64,000 bases of DNA, taken from contig OU612072.1 of NCBI GenBank assembly GCA_914767715.1, positions 1,674,001-1,738,000 of the forward strand, in the 5' to 3' direction. Shown here piece after piece: positions 49,001 through 59,778 of the stretch (the first letter of the stretch is position 1; each line of letters opens with the position of its first letter). The stretch comes from Membranipora membranacea. Taxonomy: Eukaryota; Bryozoa; Gymnolaemata; Cheilostomatida; Membraniporidae. A model generated the notes under the pieces. The model did not search any database. It saw only the letters and a program-made list of their open reading frames with translations, and was not told the origin of the DNA. Position numbers and translations under genes: made by a program.

Positions 49001-51941
49001 CAGTAAGTATACTATTCTATACTATACAGTAAGTATACTATTCTATACTATACAGTAAGTATACTATTCTATACTATACAGTAAGTATACTATTCTATAC
49101 TATAGTATTCGATAAGATGCACCTCTCACCGCGAAATAACATAGAGGAGTAAATGTTAGCTAGAGTTTAGTTTAACTAGTTTGGTGTAAATAATATTATG
49201 TAGCACTAAAATTTGGCTAGTGAGGGAGTCTATATAATGTAAAAAGATATGAGTTGATAGTAGCTAGCTTATAATTTAGCTTTTCGAGCCTGTACTGCAA
49301 ATATTTTACTCCTCCGAGATAGTAGATAGATGGTATTGTCAACAGTTGCTACAACATTCTAAAGATCCAAATCCGCAATTTGAGTGGGTACCTTTCCGCA
49401 TCAATTTTGAAGCCCTTTTAAAACCACCCCAAATATTCTGTTGCTCTTGATTCCCTTTGAATTTTTATAATTAGTTCACATTTAATATCTTGTCTTTGTG
49501 GTCTTTTTTTAGATATTTGCAGAAACGGCGGAAACGTCACATTTCAGGGAAGTCTTTGTTGGTGTATATGCGCTCCCGATTTCACAGGATATAGTTGTAC
49601 ATCATGTAAGTCACTGGTAGCTGTTATAATACTAGGACTACAACTTGTGTGTTAGCTGTACACGCTACCAGTCATTGGCGGCACCATCAGTCTTTGAGCC
49701 TGAATATATCGACATGAATTTATGTAGATAGAAGGTGCAACTGTAAAAACATTCTACATTCACATCCGTCGATTGAAGTCCCCCAGATGTGATAGAATGT
49801 TTTCCAGCTCAGATGACACAAATATTCAAATCATCTCCCTCATTTTATTGTATTTATATCAAAGTATATAACAGATTGAACTCAGTAATCCTTTCAATAG
49901 ATGAAATTCTTCAGGTTCAAAGTCATTTAAACAGTTTCATACCTTTTAGTATCAGACTCCTAATAATGATAACGCCTTCTTACAGTCACTATAATTTTGC
50001 TTCATCATTGATGACAAGCAATAAAACAATCTCTCTCTCTCCATTATCATGGTGACATGACGTCATTACTAAAATCATGAGTAACTTATAAGGATCAGAT
50101 TAAGAATTATAAGGTAGCTGTATCAATGGATTTTGTTTCTTCATCTATCATGATTATCATAGATTCATTTAATGAGACCCACAGAGTTATTTTGAGGCCA
50201 TTGAAATATTTTTACCAGACAGACAGCAGGACAAATTGGACATGTGTAACTTTTTCGTTTGTAGTCATTGGAACTTTGCCACGCCCTACAACAACTACAT
50301 CAACAACAACAACAACAACAGAAGCTACAACAACTGCGTAAGTTAGCAGTCCCTACAACAACTATGTGTATAGCGATCCCTCTAAATAATGTACATCTCA
50401 GTGCAACGAGTTTATCATGAGCTACAATGTTAGCCAAAATGAATCAATGAACGAATACAAATACAAAAAGGCGTATAACTGAAGAGAGATGAGTGAATAC
50501 ATTGGCTGATACTAAACACTACGCTGCTTCAGTCTTATGCCCAGCTAAAATCTCTACTTTCTGTACATCCTTACGTACATAATACATACTGTAAACCCCA
50601 ACACAACTGTATATCCCCAAAAAACACCATATATCCCTGATATAGTGCGTATTAAATGTGATACTAGCTTATTTATTATGTTGTAGGTCTGTACATAGGG
50701 TGACTTTAAATTGTTTTGAACAAACCTCCTGAAGTTATCATGTCTCATTTAAACTTCTTACTATCCGTTTATTACAGAGAGGATGATGACGATTCTGAAG
50801 AGTCGACCACACAGCTAGTGACAGTACCAGCTGACGAGCTGCTCACTGAGAGCCCCGATGTTATCAGCTTCAGAAACTCTATAAACGTTCCTCAGGCTAC
50901 CGTGGATGAAACTGGCAGATTTATATACAGAGATCCATGTAAGCCTACATTACTTGTCTCTGAGAAAAAGAAACCTACCAGTCTATTGTCTTTCTTAGTT
51001 CTAGGATTAATTTGTTTAAGTCTATTTGAAAAGATTACTAACCTGGTTGTTCTCATAGACATTTTACCCGCCTCCTAATTCGGAAATCTACATTGATGAA
51101 TTTCAATACCTCAAACAATGCTCCTATAGACCAAATATAAGGTTTGGTTGTCCCACAGCCGCATTCTTCGAAATATTAATTATGCGGCGGGTTTCAGCAA
51201 GCTTCTTATTTTTCTACTTCCTTGTGAGGTTAGTATCCTTTTGACTACAGTTGAAATACCAAGTTGAGTTGAGTTGGATACCAAACTGAAATCAACAGAT
51301 TTTAATGTACTGTATTATTACCATTACAACAGGTCCACAGCAGGAGGATTTCTGTAGTGCATTTCAGCAGATGACGGGAGGACCTTACTGTATGAATGGT
51401 GGAGAATGTCAGAATCAATGTCTAGGACCTATATGTCTATGTAGAGCTCCGTATATAGCAGGACTACGCTGTGATGGCTGTGAGTATATCAGTCAACTTT
51501 TCCGAGATTCGGGACTATATGTATAATATATTTGGGTAAAATATATCCCAGGAGGAACAACTTCCACCTTTAAATTCCTGAAATTATAGTGAAATTTAAA
51601 ACTATAATGACTCAAATTTCTTCACACATTTTCATTTTTATAAGCTTAGCAAGGAAAGATTTGCGCTGGCTGAAATTCAGTCATATCCAAACTAGCTGTT
51701 GCAGTTGCGTAGGGCTTTTCCCTAGTTCTCCCGTTCAAAGTCATGCTGCCACTTTCTCATTAAAGTGCACTCTACCTGAATGCTGTGTAATGTTTTGTTT
51801 GTAGACCGATGTACGACGAATGTAGAGTGTATGAACGGAGGGACATGTAATCGAGGACCAGACAATCAGAATCCTGTAGCCACCTGTCAGTGTCTGAGTG
51901 AGTTCTCTGGTCCTATGTGTGAGGTCCGTGATGCTCGGTGA
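40027..51941 (+). CDS. Secreted protein: chitin-binding-like module plus EGF repeats
   Basis: The eight exons 40027-40185, 46117-46252, 48777-48872, 49513-49605, 50265-50337, 50778-50938, 51333-51479 and 51805-51941 join in phase to 333 residues. The start has a signal peptide (GVLLTLSILSLL, residues 8-19). Residues about 40-98 hold a Cys-rich module with CFYWECTGGRTVFKQC, like a CBM14/peritrophin-A domain, though one of its six cysteines is not obvious. EGF-like repeats follow. EGF1 (about 125-161) has CRNGG and CAPDFTGYSC. A Thr-rich linker encoded by ACA repeats and an acidic spacer (residues about 165-235) lead to EGF2 (240-288, CMNGGEC) and EGF3 (289-328, CMNGGTCNRG and CQCLSEFSGPMC). 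No membrane segment is seen. It is likely an extracellular matrix or mucus-associated protein. The product is not matched to a named gene. Intron 1 is 5.9 kb and holds several repeats. Confidence 0.85.
42694..42725. repeat. 32-bp perfect palindrome with 7-bp direct repeats
   Basis: The arms are CACAGAGTAAGGATAT with no loop. It is flanked by CTGTAAT at 42687-42693 and 42726-42732. It lies in intron 1 of the secreted EGF gene. The same arm recurs at 62900-62925. Confidence 0.8.
43631..43750. repeat. Tandem repeat, 47-bp unit, about 2.5 copies
   Basis: Units begin near 43634, 43681 and 43728, each starting TCATATTCAGATAATATATG (CAAAT in the last, partial copy). The two full copies are practically identical. 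Located in intron 1 of the secreted EGF gene. Confidence 0.9.
43817..43891. repeat. CCTGT/CCCGT pentamer minisatellite
   Basis: About fifteen degenerate pentamers (TCCTG, TCCCG, TCCCA, GGCCTG variants) in intron 1 of the secreted EGF gene. Open frames across it are translations of the repeat. Confidence 0.9.
44171..44202. repeat. 32-bp GC-rich palindrome with 7-bp direct repeats
   Basis: The arms are CAGGGAGGGTGGGA around a 4-bp loop. The flanks are AGCCAAC (44164-44170) and AGCTAAC (44203-44209), identical at six of seven positions. It shares the arm with the 30563-30643 element. Located in intron 1 of the secreted EGF gene. Confidence 0.75.
48873..49106. repeat. 26-bp minisatellite of nine splice-donor repeats
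   Basis: Nine units start at 48873 and then every 26 bp up to 49081. Each begins GTAAGT, followed by an AT-rich tail with CTATTCTATACTATA. The first unit is the actual 5' splice site of exon 3 of the secreted EGF gene, so the intron begins with a tandem array of consensus donors. Units differ by one or two bases, so the array is young. Confidence 0.93.
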
Positions 51942-53220
51942 CGTCACATCAGCGACACAGCTTAAACGCACTTGCCTTTTGCTTTTTTATCCTGTATTTT
52001 TTTGACTGATACTGTAACATATATGCATGCATCGTAGATGCTTTTCATGAGTTGAAAATAGATTTTTTTGGATATGATGTTATATTATCTGTTGGATCAA
52101 AGTGGCTGGCAGCTCCACATTTCTCACTCCTCTAACGTAGGCTGACATGAGAAGGTGCAGACACTAACACATTGTGACAATCTTAGGCCAGCTCGAAATG
52201 GGTTGATGGATTATGAGTTGTCAGTAAAAAATGTTGTATATATGGTAGAAACAAGTGCCAATTTTTGGTCCAACATTTGTATTCTTGTCAGATAATGTGT
52301 TTTATCTTGTTGTTTGAGAACTTGTCTTTTGTTTAACCAGAAACATGATTTGATTTTCCCTTATTGGATACTTGCACAAATGGCTATTTTTTGTATCATT
52401 TATTTATTATAGAAGCAAAAAAATGACAAGACTTCCAATTTCTTTCATAGTCACGTTTTCAAGTAACACATATCATACAACATTCAAACTAAGCATGGTG
52501 GGTGAAACACCAGACAATCAACAAGGGGAGATAAGTCCTGATACTTGGCTTCCTTTGAGCCATACTCACAACAATCGCATGCTCACCTCGTTTTTCGGTA
52601 GAATACTTAGAACTTACTACGATGTCTAGAATGAGTTGTTTCATAGCCTCTTGAACTAGTTTTGCAAGGACTGAGAAGTCATTCAAGTTTTATAACTTTG
52701 GGCACATCGCTTGTAGAAGAAATCCAGCAGAATATCTAGACAAGTAAATCTCAATAACAGCCAAATACAAGCTAGAATATGTCTAATGTTAGTTTACACA
52801 GGAGAAGAATGTCTGGGAATATTACTTCGGGTGCTTTTGAGCATTGGCCTGGACATGTGTCTCATTCTAAAGTCACAGCTTCCGCTGTTGGGCTTAGGCT
52901 GCTTGACCAAGGTAAAGATTCAATGTAAAAACTACCTCAGTCAGACTTTGGAGATTAATATGCATGTTATTTAATGCTTGGTGCCAAGAGCCATGAGATA
53001 GTAAAAAGATATTGATGGAAATACTGTTATGCAGGCTTGTCATCATACTTATATTTTTCTGACCACCCTGTTTTTGAATGGACCCACTTTTGAACTATCT
53101 CTCCAATTAACACCGGTGGCTGATTGTTATGAAGTGATTATGTTGAATGACCGCTGTGTGGCAGTACATGAGTCTTACTGCTGGATTGTTATAAGTACTT
53201 CTGTTTGTCTGCTGTTTAAG
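51942..53220. other. Intergenic; probably holds the missing first exon of the next gene
   Basis: This follows the stop codon of the secreted EGF gene. The exon at 53221 must be preceded by coding sequence ending with one carried base, but I could not identify that exon. No other feature stands out. Confidence 0.35.
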
Positions 53221-54186
53221 CTGTGGTCGAGGAAGATGCGGGTGGAGAGCAGATTCTGCCCAAATCTGGTGAGTGCCTCCTTAGTTTGTTTGTGGTAGAC
53301 CACCAGAGGGTCATAGTTGTATCTTATGGCAGCCTGTTTCCATCATACTCAGTCTTTGATATACTGCCTCGTCACTGTCCCGATCTAAATCTTTTGCAAT
53401 TCGGAGTTGTATGTTTTTCTGTGAGAGTCGCAATAAATTCATATCTTATATATGTATATAATAATTATGTATACATAGATATAATTATAATATTGCTTTT
53501 TATGATTTTCAGCTGTTTCAGGTACAGTAATCGGTAAAAGACAACACACCTTTGAAAACTACGGCAACTCAAACGTAAGTTTTCTGCCTTGCTCAATTAT
53601 TTCCTTTCACACACGTCTCAACTTGGACAAGAATCGGAGAAGCTGATGATAACTTGCCCTGTGATCTGTTGGTAAAATTTACTCGGATAGACATAATTTT
53701 TACAACTTTGTATTACACGGCAGTAAAATCAATCTTGTAGCCTTCACGACGTTGTGTTTCTAGAAGTTGTTTTTGACAGTTTAGAGGTCCTATATACTGT
53801 TTTCAGGTTGATTTGCCAGATGTATCACCGTATGCTGCCGATGTGGAAGATCGACTTAATCGTGAAGGCAACGAAGAGGATCAACCTGTAGGTATGTCAA
53901 TAAGTGATAATGGTGGCAGCATCTGATGTACTATGATATATAACCACAACCTATTAGGAATATCATGTATGCTTATTACCGGAGTTTTCCTCTCTTAGTG
54001 CAGCGTAAGATAACTACTATAATTCATACTTGATACTCATAATCTATGTCAGTGGGCCAACAAGCTCTATCCACAAATCGAGTATCCGAATTATTGGCAC
54101 AGTTTTGGCTGATTTATATTACAGGTGAGCTAGTAAGGAAGAAAAGAGAGGTGAATATATTCAGTAAATGTTGTACTATACTCTGA
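53221..54186 (+). CDS. Small protein with C-terminal prenylation motif (5' end not found)
   Basis: Four exons (53221-53268, 53513-53574, 53807-53891, 54125-54186) join in phase and encode about 84 residues; the first exon needs one carried base, so an upstream exon is missing. The sequence is acidic and polar (VVEEDAGGEQILPKS, DLPDVSPYAADVEDRLNREG). It then has a basic patch (VRKKREVN) and ends in SKCCTIL followed by TGA. A CaaX box with final Leu (CTIL) predicts geranylgeranylation, and the adjacent Cys could be palmitoylated, so the product is probably anchored to the cytoplasmic face of a membrane. Paralemmins and small GTPases end in similar CC-aaX motifs, but the body of this protein matches neither clearly. 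It could also be an alternative 3' end of the upstream gene, which I think less likely. Confidence 0.6.
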
Positions 54187-54392
54187 TACAGTGAGATACA
54201 ACTGAATTTTGATAATTTATTTTCTTGCATCAAACACAGTATGTTCAAAGACACTATATTAGTTCACACTGTCTGGGTTGGCATTCAATTAATCACAAAT
54301 TGCTAAGAGATTGTGAGCAAGTGCCCTTTGCACAACTCTATTTCAAGCCAAATCGAAATCTTACACATTGTACAAGTGTTATTATGTTTGTA

Positions 54393-54407
54393 AATAAATA
54401 TTTTATT
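54393..54407. terminator. Back-to-back polyadenylation signals of convergent genes
   Basis: AATAAA on the plus strand (54393-54398) follows the prenylated-protein gene. AATAAA on the minus strand (TTTATT at 54402-54407) follows RSPH9. The two are only 3 bp apart, so the 3' ends of the convergent transcripts probably overlap. Confidence 0.5.
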
Positions 54408-54681
54408 TCAGATAACAAATAATATACATGTAATACAGTTTACATAAAATCACAGTAAATACATTATTTTGACCAATGTAATTAATAGATAAACTCCTCT
54501 GGTGAGCTTTTCCACATTATTGTGTTGAGCTTTTTCCAGTTTCGGTATATTATGGATAAAAAGATTGAGTGCATAAAAAGAAAATCCTCCTGACTGACTC
54601 AATTATAATTGTCGGTGAAAGTTGAGTAAAACTCCAACAAATTTTGGCTCACAACAATTCTTTGTTCAGATCCACAGTCTT

Positions 54682-56651
54682 TTACAACATGAAGCAGATG
54701 TCGAAGTTCTTCTCTCCGTTACCGTAGTACACTGATCCGTATTTTTTGGTTCCGGGCACATGGAAGAAAACATATCCCTGCCAGAGGAGAGATCTCAATG
54801 AGACCAATCCACTTCCTCTCTCAAACTGCATACTCCATGATCCTGTAAATAGGTTTTATAGAGTGTGTGAATAAACTAAGCCAATTAGAATATTATCTCT
54901 CTTATGAGAAACAGATAAAGACCTTTGCAAAAATCATTTTTGGTGCTCACATTGTCTATGCGACCCACCAAACTAACACTACATGTCTTTGTCTGAGGAT
55001 TTGTCCATTAGTATTAGTTTTAATATGCAAGTATTACCTTTAGGCACGTCTTCTTCGATGACATCCATGAAGTCAATAGCTTTGTCCAGATCAGCTTTCT
55101 CTAGTAGAGTTTTCTTCTGTAGCCTGAATGGTTCTCTGAAGTGCATGTATGAGGAGAGTTTAGCAGCTTCTGTAATCATAAAGATATCATTAGCACATGA
55201 ACTTTAACATTTCAAGTTAACAAACTTCAGGCTCCCACAAAACTCATGTGAATCGAGACTGGCATATGTTCAACAGTGATAGCATATCTTACAACACCTG
55301 AACTGACATTGCCAACAGGCTTCCAGAACCTCACTCGTATAGTCACAAAATTTATCTTGTATTTTACTCATGATAACTGGTGATCAAACGCTTTGGCTGC
55401 GCTTTGCAGTAAGATCTTGGGTTTGCTTATGATTTGTGTTCTATGACTGATGTGCATACCTGAGACAGTGAGGCCCTCGAATGATCTGTTAGCTACGACC
55501 TCACCAGATGGCCACTTCTGGTAAGCAGCTCGTGGTACAATAGATACATCCTCGTCAATCTCTGCTATGACTGATGTGAGGCGGTCTTCTTCCTTTATCA
55601 TTATCTGTCAATTTAACAGGTGAACTTGTAATTTCATAATAATATGATCAAAATTAAATCCTCTGCTATATCACTATCACATATCTTCACATAACTGAGC
55701 CATTGAAAACTTGTTATGGTTGTTTCAATTCTTACTGCATAAAGTCATAGAATCAGCTGCTCTTGTTAATGATTATCAGCTTCTGAGATAATCAGCCAGC
55801 AATATGATGTTACACCATATCCAAACACTGGATATGGGTACACCAATTCCAATTGAGAAAAAATAGTATTCGATTGGAGGATAACAAAAGTATTACATTA
55901 CAGGTATAGTAACAAACCAATCCTAATATTTGTTAAATTTTAACTAACAAAACATAAAAACATCCGAGGAACATACCGTTTCTTCTTCCTCCTGAACCTC
56001 ATCACCCTCCCCATAGATTTTCTTAATCTCTACATGCTCATATTCGTAAGACGGGTCGCCTGTGAACCGCCCCTTAGCTAACTTAGCCTGTTTCCTCATA
56101 GCCTCAGTGGCTGGTGGGAGCAGAGCCCATGTGATACAGTCCTTACTAAAACAAAAAGTGACAATGAACTGGTTAGCATTAGTCAACACGTCAATCAGCA
56201 TAGTTTTGAGCTTTTAAGAAATGAACATGTAAGGCTGAGACAGGTAAGCAGTGAGTTAATCTAACCAATAATACACTCAAATCATCTGCCATTAACTCAT
56301 GTCCACCATGTTGGGCATTTGTAGCCATCACAATCCATTACATGATTGATGATCCATTATAAATAATAAATACTTAATGTTATCATAATATCCAACAGAT
56401 TAAATCATTATTAACTTCACCTACCTGTAGAGTGTCTTCTTGTCTCCAAAGAAGTCTTTACCATAGCCCTGTGCAATGTAATAATCATCTTTGATACCTG
56501 AGATTTTTCCCCAGAAGATAACTTTCTGGAATTTGTAGTTACTTTTTGTGATGCACAGAGAGGTCATCAAAGCAGACTTCTGTTCAGGATTTAGAATAAC
56601 ACCACTGGTGCCTACATAGTCAATCATGAGGTGGAGATCTTCGGAATCCAT
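54682..56651 (-). CDS. RSPH9: Radial spoke head protein 9
   Basis: The minus-strand exons 56651-56425, 56145-55977, 55604-55460, 55169-55038 and 54842-54682 join in phase to 277 residues; human RSPH9 has 276. Matching blocks run the whole length: FWGKISGIKDDYYIAQG in exon 1, TWALLPPATEAM and GDPSYEYEHVE in exon 2, IKEEDRLTSVI in exon 3, SYMHFREP and TLLEKADLD in exon 4, and GSWSMQ with KKYGSVYYGNGEKNFD in exon 5. RSPH9 is a structural part of the radial spoke head in the 9+2 axoneme and is needed for normal ciliary beating. The ATG at 56651 is chosen because family similarity begins just after it; an in-frame ATG eight codons upstream (56675) is a less likely start. It is in tandem with ATP5F1D and convergent with the gene at 53221. 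Confidence 0.96.
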
Positions 56652-56675
56652 GTTGAAATAGGTTGAATGAGCCAA

Positions 56676-57278
56676 TTACAAAAAAATACTTTCTGTTGAA
56701 TGAAAGTGACAAGCTGCTATGCTTCAAACTTGCTGCTATGTTTATAATTGGTTGCTTAGTTACAAGCCGGAAACAGAGTATCCTCAGGCTTAAAGACTGA
56801 TGACGTCCCTCAACATAACAATGACGGAACTAAGGCTATGCGAAAGGGAAGACAACTACTCGATGTTGATGCTACAATATTGAACGGAACTTTGATCAGG
56901 CTTTGATCACAATGCAAGATCTCACCCGAAACTAATACTAACAACTGTGTGTAACATAATTGACTTTGTGCATGTGGACTGCCAAAGTGAGAGAAGACAA
57001 ACCGATGATATGGGATATAAGGTAGCTCACCTCTTCTACCCCCCCCCCTTCCCCGATCTCAGGGACAGGAAAACAGAATACTTGTAGCTCTTTACCCGCT
57101 GTACACTGATTGTGTGCTCTATATATCTAACAATACCTAATATCACGGTGGTAAGAAGCACTTCCCATGCATGGGCCTCAGAATGATCAGATCTAGGGGG
57201 TTTATAATGAAACTTTTAAACACCACTTTACTTTCATGTATGTGGATTACTCAAGAAAACTTCTTTATCTTGAACAGC
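56676..57278. other. Intergenic between RSPH9 and ATP5F1D
   Basis: The left part is the presumed promoter and 5' untranslated region of RSPH9. A C-run lies at about 57041-57049. No gene is seen. Confidence 0.4.
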
Positions 57279-57284
57279 TTTATT
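57279..57284 (-). terminator. Possible polyadenylation signal of ATP5F1D
   Basis: TTTATT on the plus strand gives AATAAA on the minus strand, about 240 bp after the stop codon. Nearer variant signals cannot be excluded. Confidence 0.35.
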
Positions 57285-57524
57285 CTCACTCTCCGACTGC
57301 CCAGTTGACAGAAAAACTGTCACAAGTGACATAGAAAAGTCAGACAGGAAGGTCTAGTAGTTTGGCACTAGGGTGGAACACCAGTGACAGTTTTATCCAC
57401 GCTGTAGCTGTTTAGAAGGAAACAATAACTTAGAAGTTAGTTTATCCCGCTCTCTGTATATCAGCATACACAAATCCACAAATGGAGAGAAAAATATTTG
57501 AAAATTCTAATAATCAGTCATAAA

Positions 57525-59361
57525 TTACTCTAGAGCTTTCTGCAGCGCCTCGTAACACTCCACTGCTATTTGTGCCTCGGCCTTAGCTTTCTCTGATCCT
57601 GCTGATGTCATATCCTGTTGTGCTTTAGATAATCCTTCTTTAATAGCGGCCATGTCTAACCTGTAAACAAGACAAAGCTCTACTGATAGTTCGTTCTGCA
57701 AAAACACAAAATATTGTGATGATCTAATTTGAAAATGTCACTCTCTTCAATAAAACATCAAGGTAATTTGCAGCAGTTATTACTAAAATTTTCTGGCCAT
57801 CATCACAGAATTTGGGAAATGGTATTGGTAGTTTATTTTTCTTCAGCCTTCTTTCAGTTTCGAATATTTTTACACAATATTATTCAAGCCAAAGAAAAGG
57901 TCAGATCATGACTAGATTGATGGTGCCTTATCAGTATGTTTGTATGTATATCAGTATGTTTGTTACACGAAAGTAAGCAATGCAACCATACACCTTCAGA
58001 GCTCACATTTTCAAGGAACCACATGTTAGCAGTATGGGTTTGCAAAATTTAACCAAGGGCTTGTATACAACCAAACTGATCCCACTGTCCAAGCAGCTTT
58101 GTCAGTACAGCTGGGATGCAATATGACTGCAAACTGACTTTTGGAAGCAAATATACATTTTGCACAACTGAACTCACAAATAGCTTGAAACTTTACCTTT
58201 CAACTGGGGTAGCCTCCTCAGCTAAGATCTGTACGCTGGAATCACTGTTCACAGATACGGTGCCGCTGCTCACAAAGTATTTATTAGCGGCGTCTTCTCC
58301 GTATACTGTAACTACTCCGGGTTTAAGAGCAGATAGTGTGGGTACATGCTGAGCCATAATACCAAAATCACCTGACAATCCTGGTACGTCAACCTGCAAA
58401 GATAAACGGTTCAGGTATCGACGCGAGTATTAGAGAATGTTCTTTGTACAATGTAAGTTTTGAGTATTGTTCAAAAAAAATTTGTATCAAAAGCTATGAT
58501 AACTCCTGTTGCATAATGCTGACATTAACCAACTGCAATATGTAGACTATATCACTTTGAATTGAAAAAAATACTGTAACAGATTATTCTGTAAAGCATG
58601 TTTAATGTTGTGTTCAACCTTCTCCTTGCGTCATAGCTGGTGAGAAAAGTCAGACTGTAATTGGTGACTATTAGAACTCAGGCTGTAGGTTTGCTCTTGC
58701 ACAGGAAGGCTGAACCAATCTTTGGGATTGGAATTTGGTGGATTCAATCAATCTTAGTGCAAGTAAGAAAAAACCCAGTTAATAAATAAATAACCTCTCA
58801 CAGTGCATTGCAAGAGCCAAGCATTTTATGCAATCAAAGGCACGTAAATCCATCACTTATTTGGTCATAAACAGAATGAAGTGACTTAATCAATGCCCAT
58901 TATGATTGTCTTTCGATAAAATTACTAAAAATAAAGCCTGCCCAGTCCTAGCAGTGAGCAGGCCAAATCATTGACTGTGAGTGAGTTCAAATTCTGCCAG
59001 AGACTGTAGTGACCAGTCCTCTTGGTTACCTCAGAGCCAAATACTGTTCTGTCGCAGTTTCTTGCAGCAGAAGAAAAACCAACAATCAGAGATAACACAT
59101 ACTATATAAACAACAACTGGTTCATTATTATTTATAGCAAGCTGGGGAGGGTTAAAATGTCACTAAATGTGTTGAACATTCAATATCATCACTCACCTGC
59201 TTGACTTTAGCATCACTGTAGAAACTCTCAGATGGAGTTGCAAATGTGAAACTCATTTCTGTGGCCTCTGCAGCATATCCTCTTCTGGCCATATAAGCAC
59301 TGATTCGTGCATTTTGTCCAGTAACCTGAGCAATTCGTCCAAGAGTTTTCAAGAGTGCCAT
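57525..59361 (-). CDS. ATP5F1D: ATP synthase F1 subunit delta, mitochondrial
   Basis: The minus-strand exons 59361-59197, 58393-58197 and 57660-57525 join in phase to 165 residues; human ATP5F1D has 168. Residues 1-29 are basic and Ser/Ala-rich without acids (MALLKTLGRIAQVTGQNAR), a mitochondrial presequence. The beta-sandwich domain follows with MSFTFATPSESFY, VDVPGLSGDFGIMAQHVPTL, LKPGVVTVYGED and KYFVSSGTVSVNSDSSVQ. The last exon encodes the two-helix hairpin ending in YEALQKALE, as in human. The protein is part of the rotating central stalk of mitochondrial F1Fo ATP synthase and corresponds to bacterial epsilon. The ATG at 59361 begins the presequence; the upstream in-frame sequence looks non-coding. 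It is head to head with the gene at 59779. Confidence 0.96.
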
Positions 59362-59778
59362 GATGATGTTGAATATTTTTCTGCTATTAACTTGCTGGAG
59401 CTGCAAACAAATGAGAAATTGGACAGTAATATATTTTATTTGGCTTGAAAACCTGATATAAGTGTGGAGACAGGTAAATGTGAAATCTTTTATATTAATG
59501 TGTGCAAAGACTTTCCAAACACTATGGTGTGTACTTTGCAAAAGAAACCGGCTAGACGCATGATTGGTCAATAATGCTATTCATGTCAATAAGCTGGCCA
59601 ATTAAATTTTGGGATTATTTCTGATGATGTCACACCCCGCCAATTCATTTCTTCCTTCCACATGACCCAGTTCAATGGACAGAGCTGACTGCACATAATC
59701 ATTGTAAAACTCACCCTTTATGAACAGAGAGAGTACCAGATACAGAGGATTAGTGATCATAGCTTGGAGCTCACTATT
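59362..59778. promoter_or_regulatory. Probable shared promoter of ATP5F1D and the coiled-coil gene
   Basis: 417 bp separate the two divergent start codons. No TATA box is obvious. Shared control is inferred from spacing. Confidence 0.45.

Noticed and set aside
48873-49106. CRISPR-like array of regularly spaced repeats
   Set aside because: Units are directly adjacent without spacers, in an intron of a eukaryotic gene; it is a minisatellite.
49789-50341. Longer reading frames upstream of and through the Thr-rich exon
   Set aside because: Only 50265-50337 fits the splice phases; the rest is intron.
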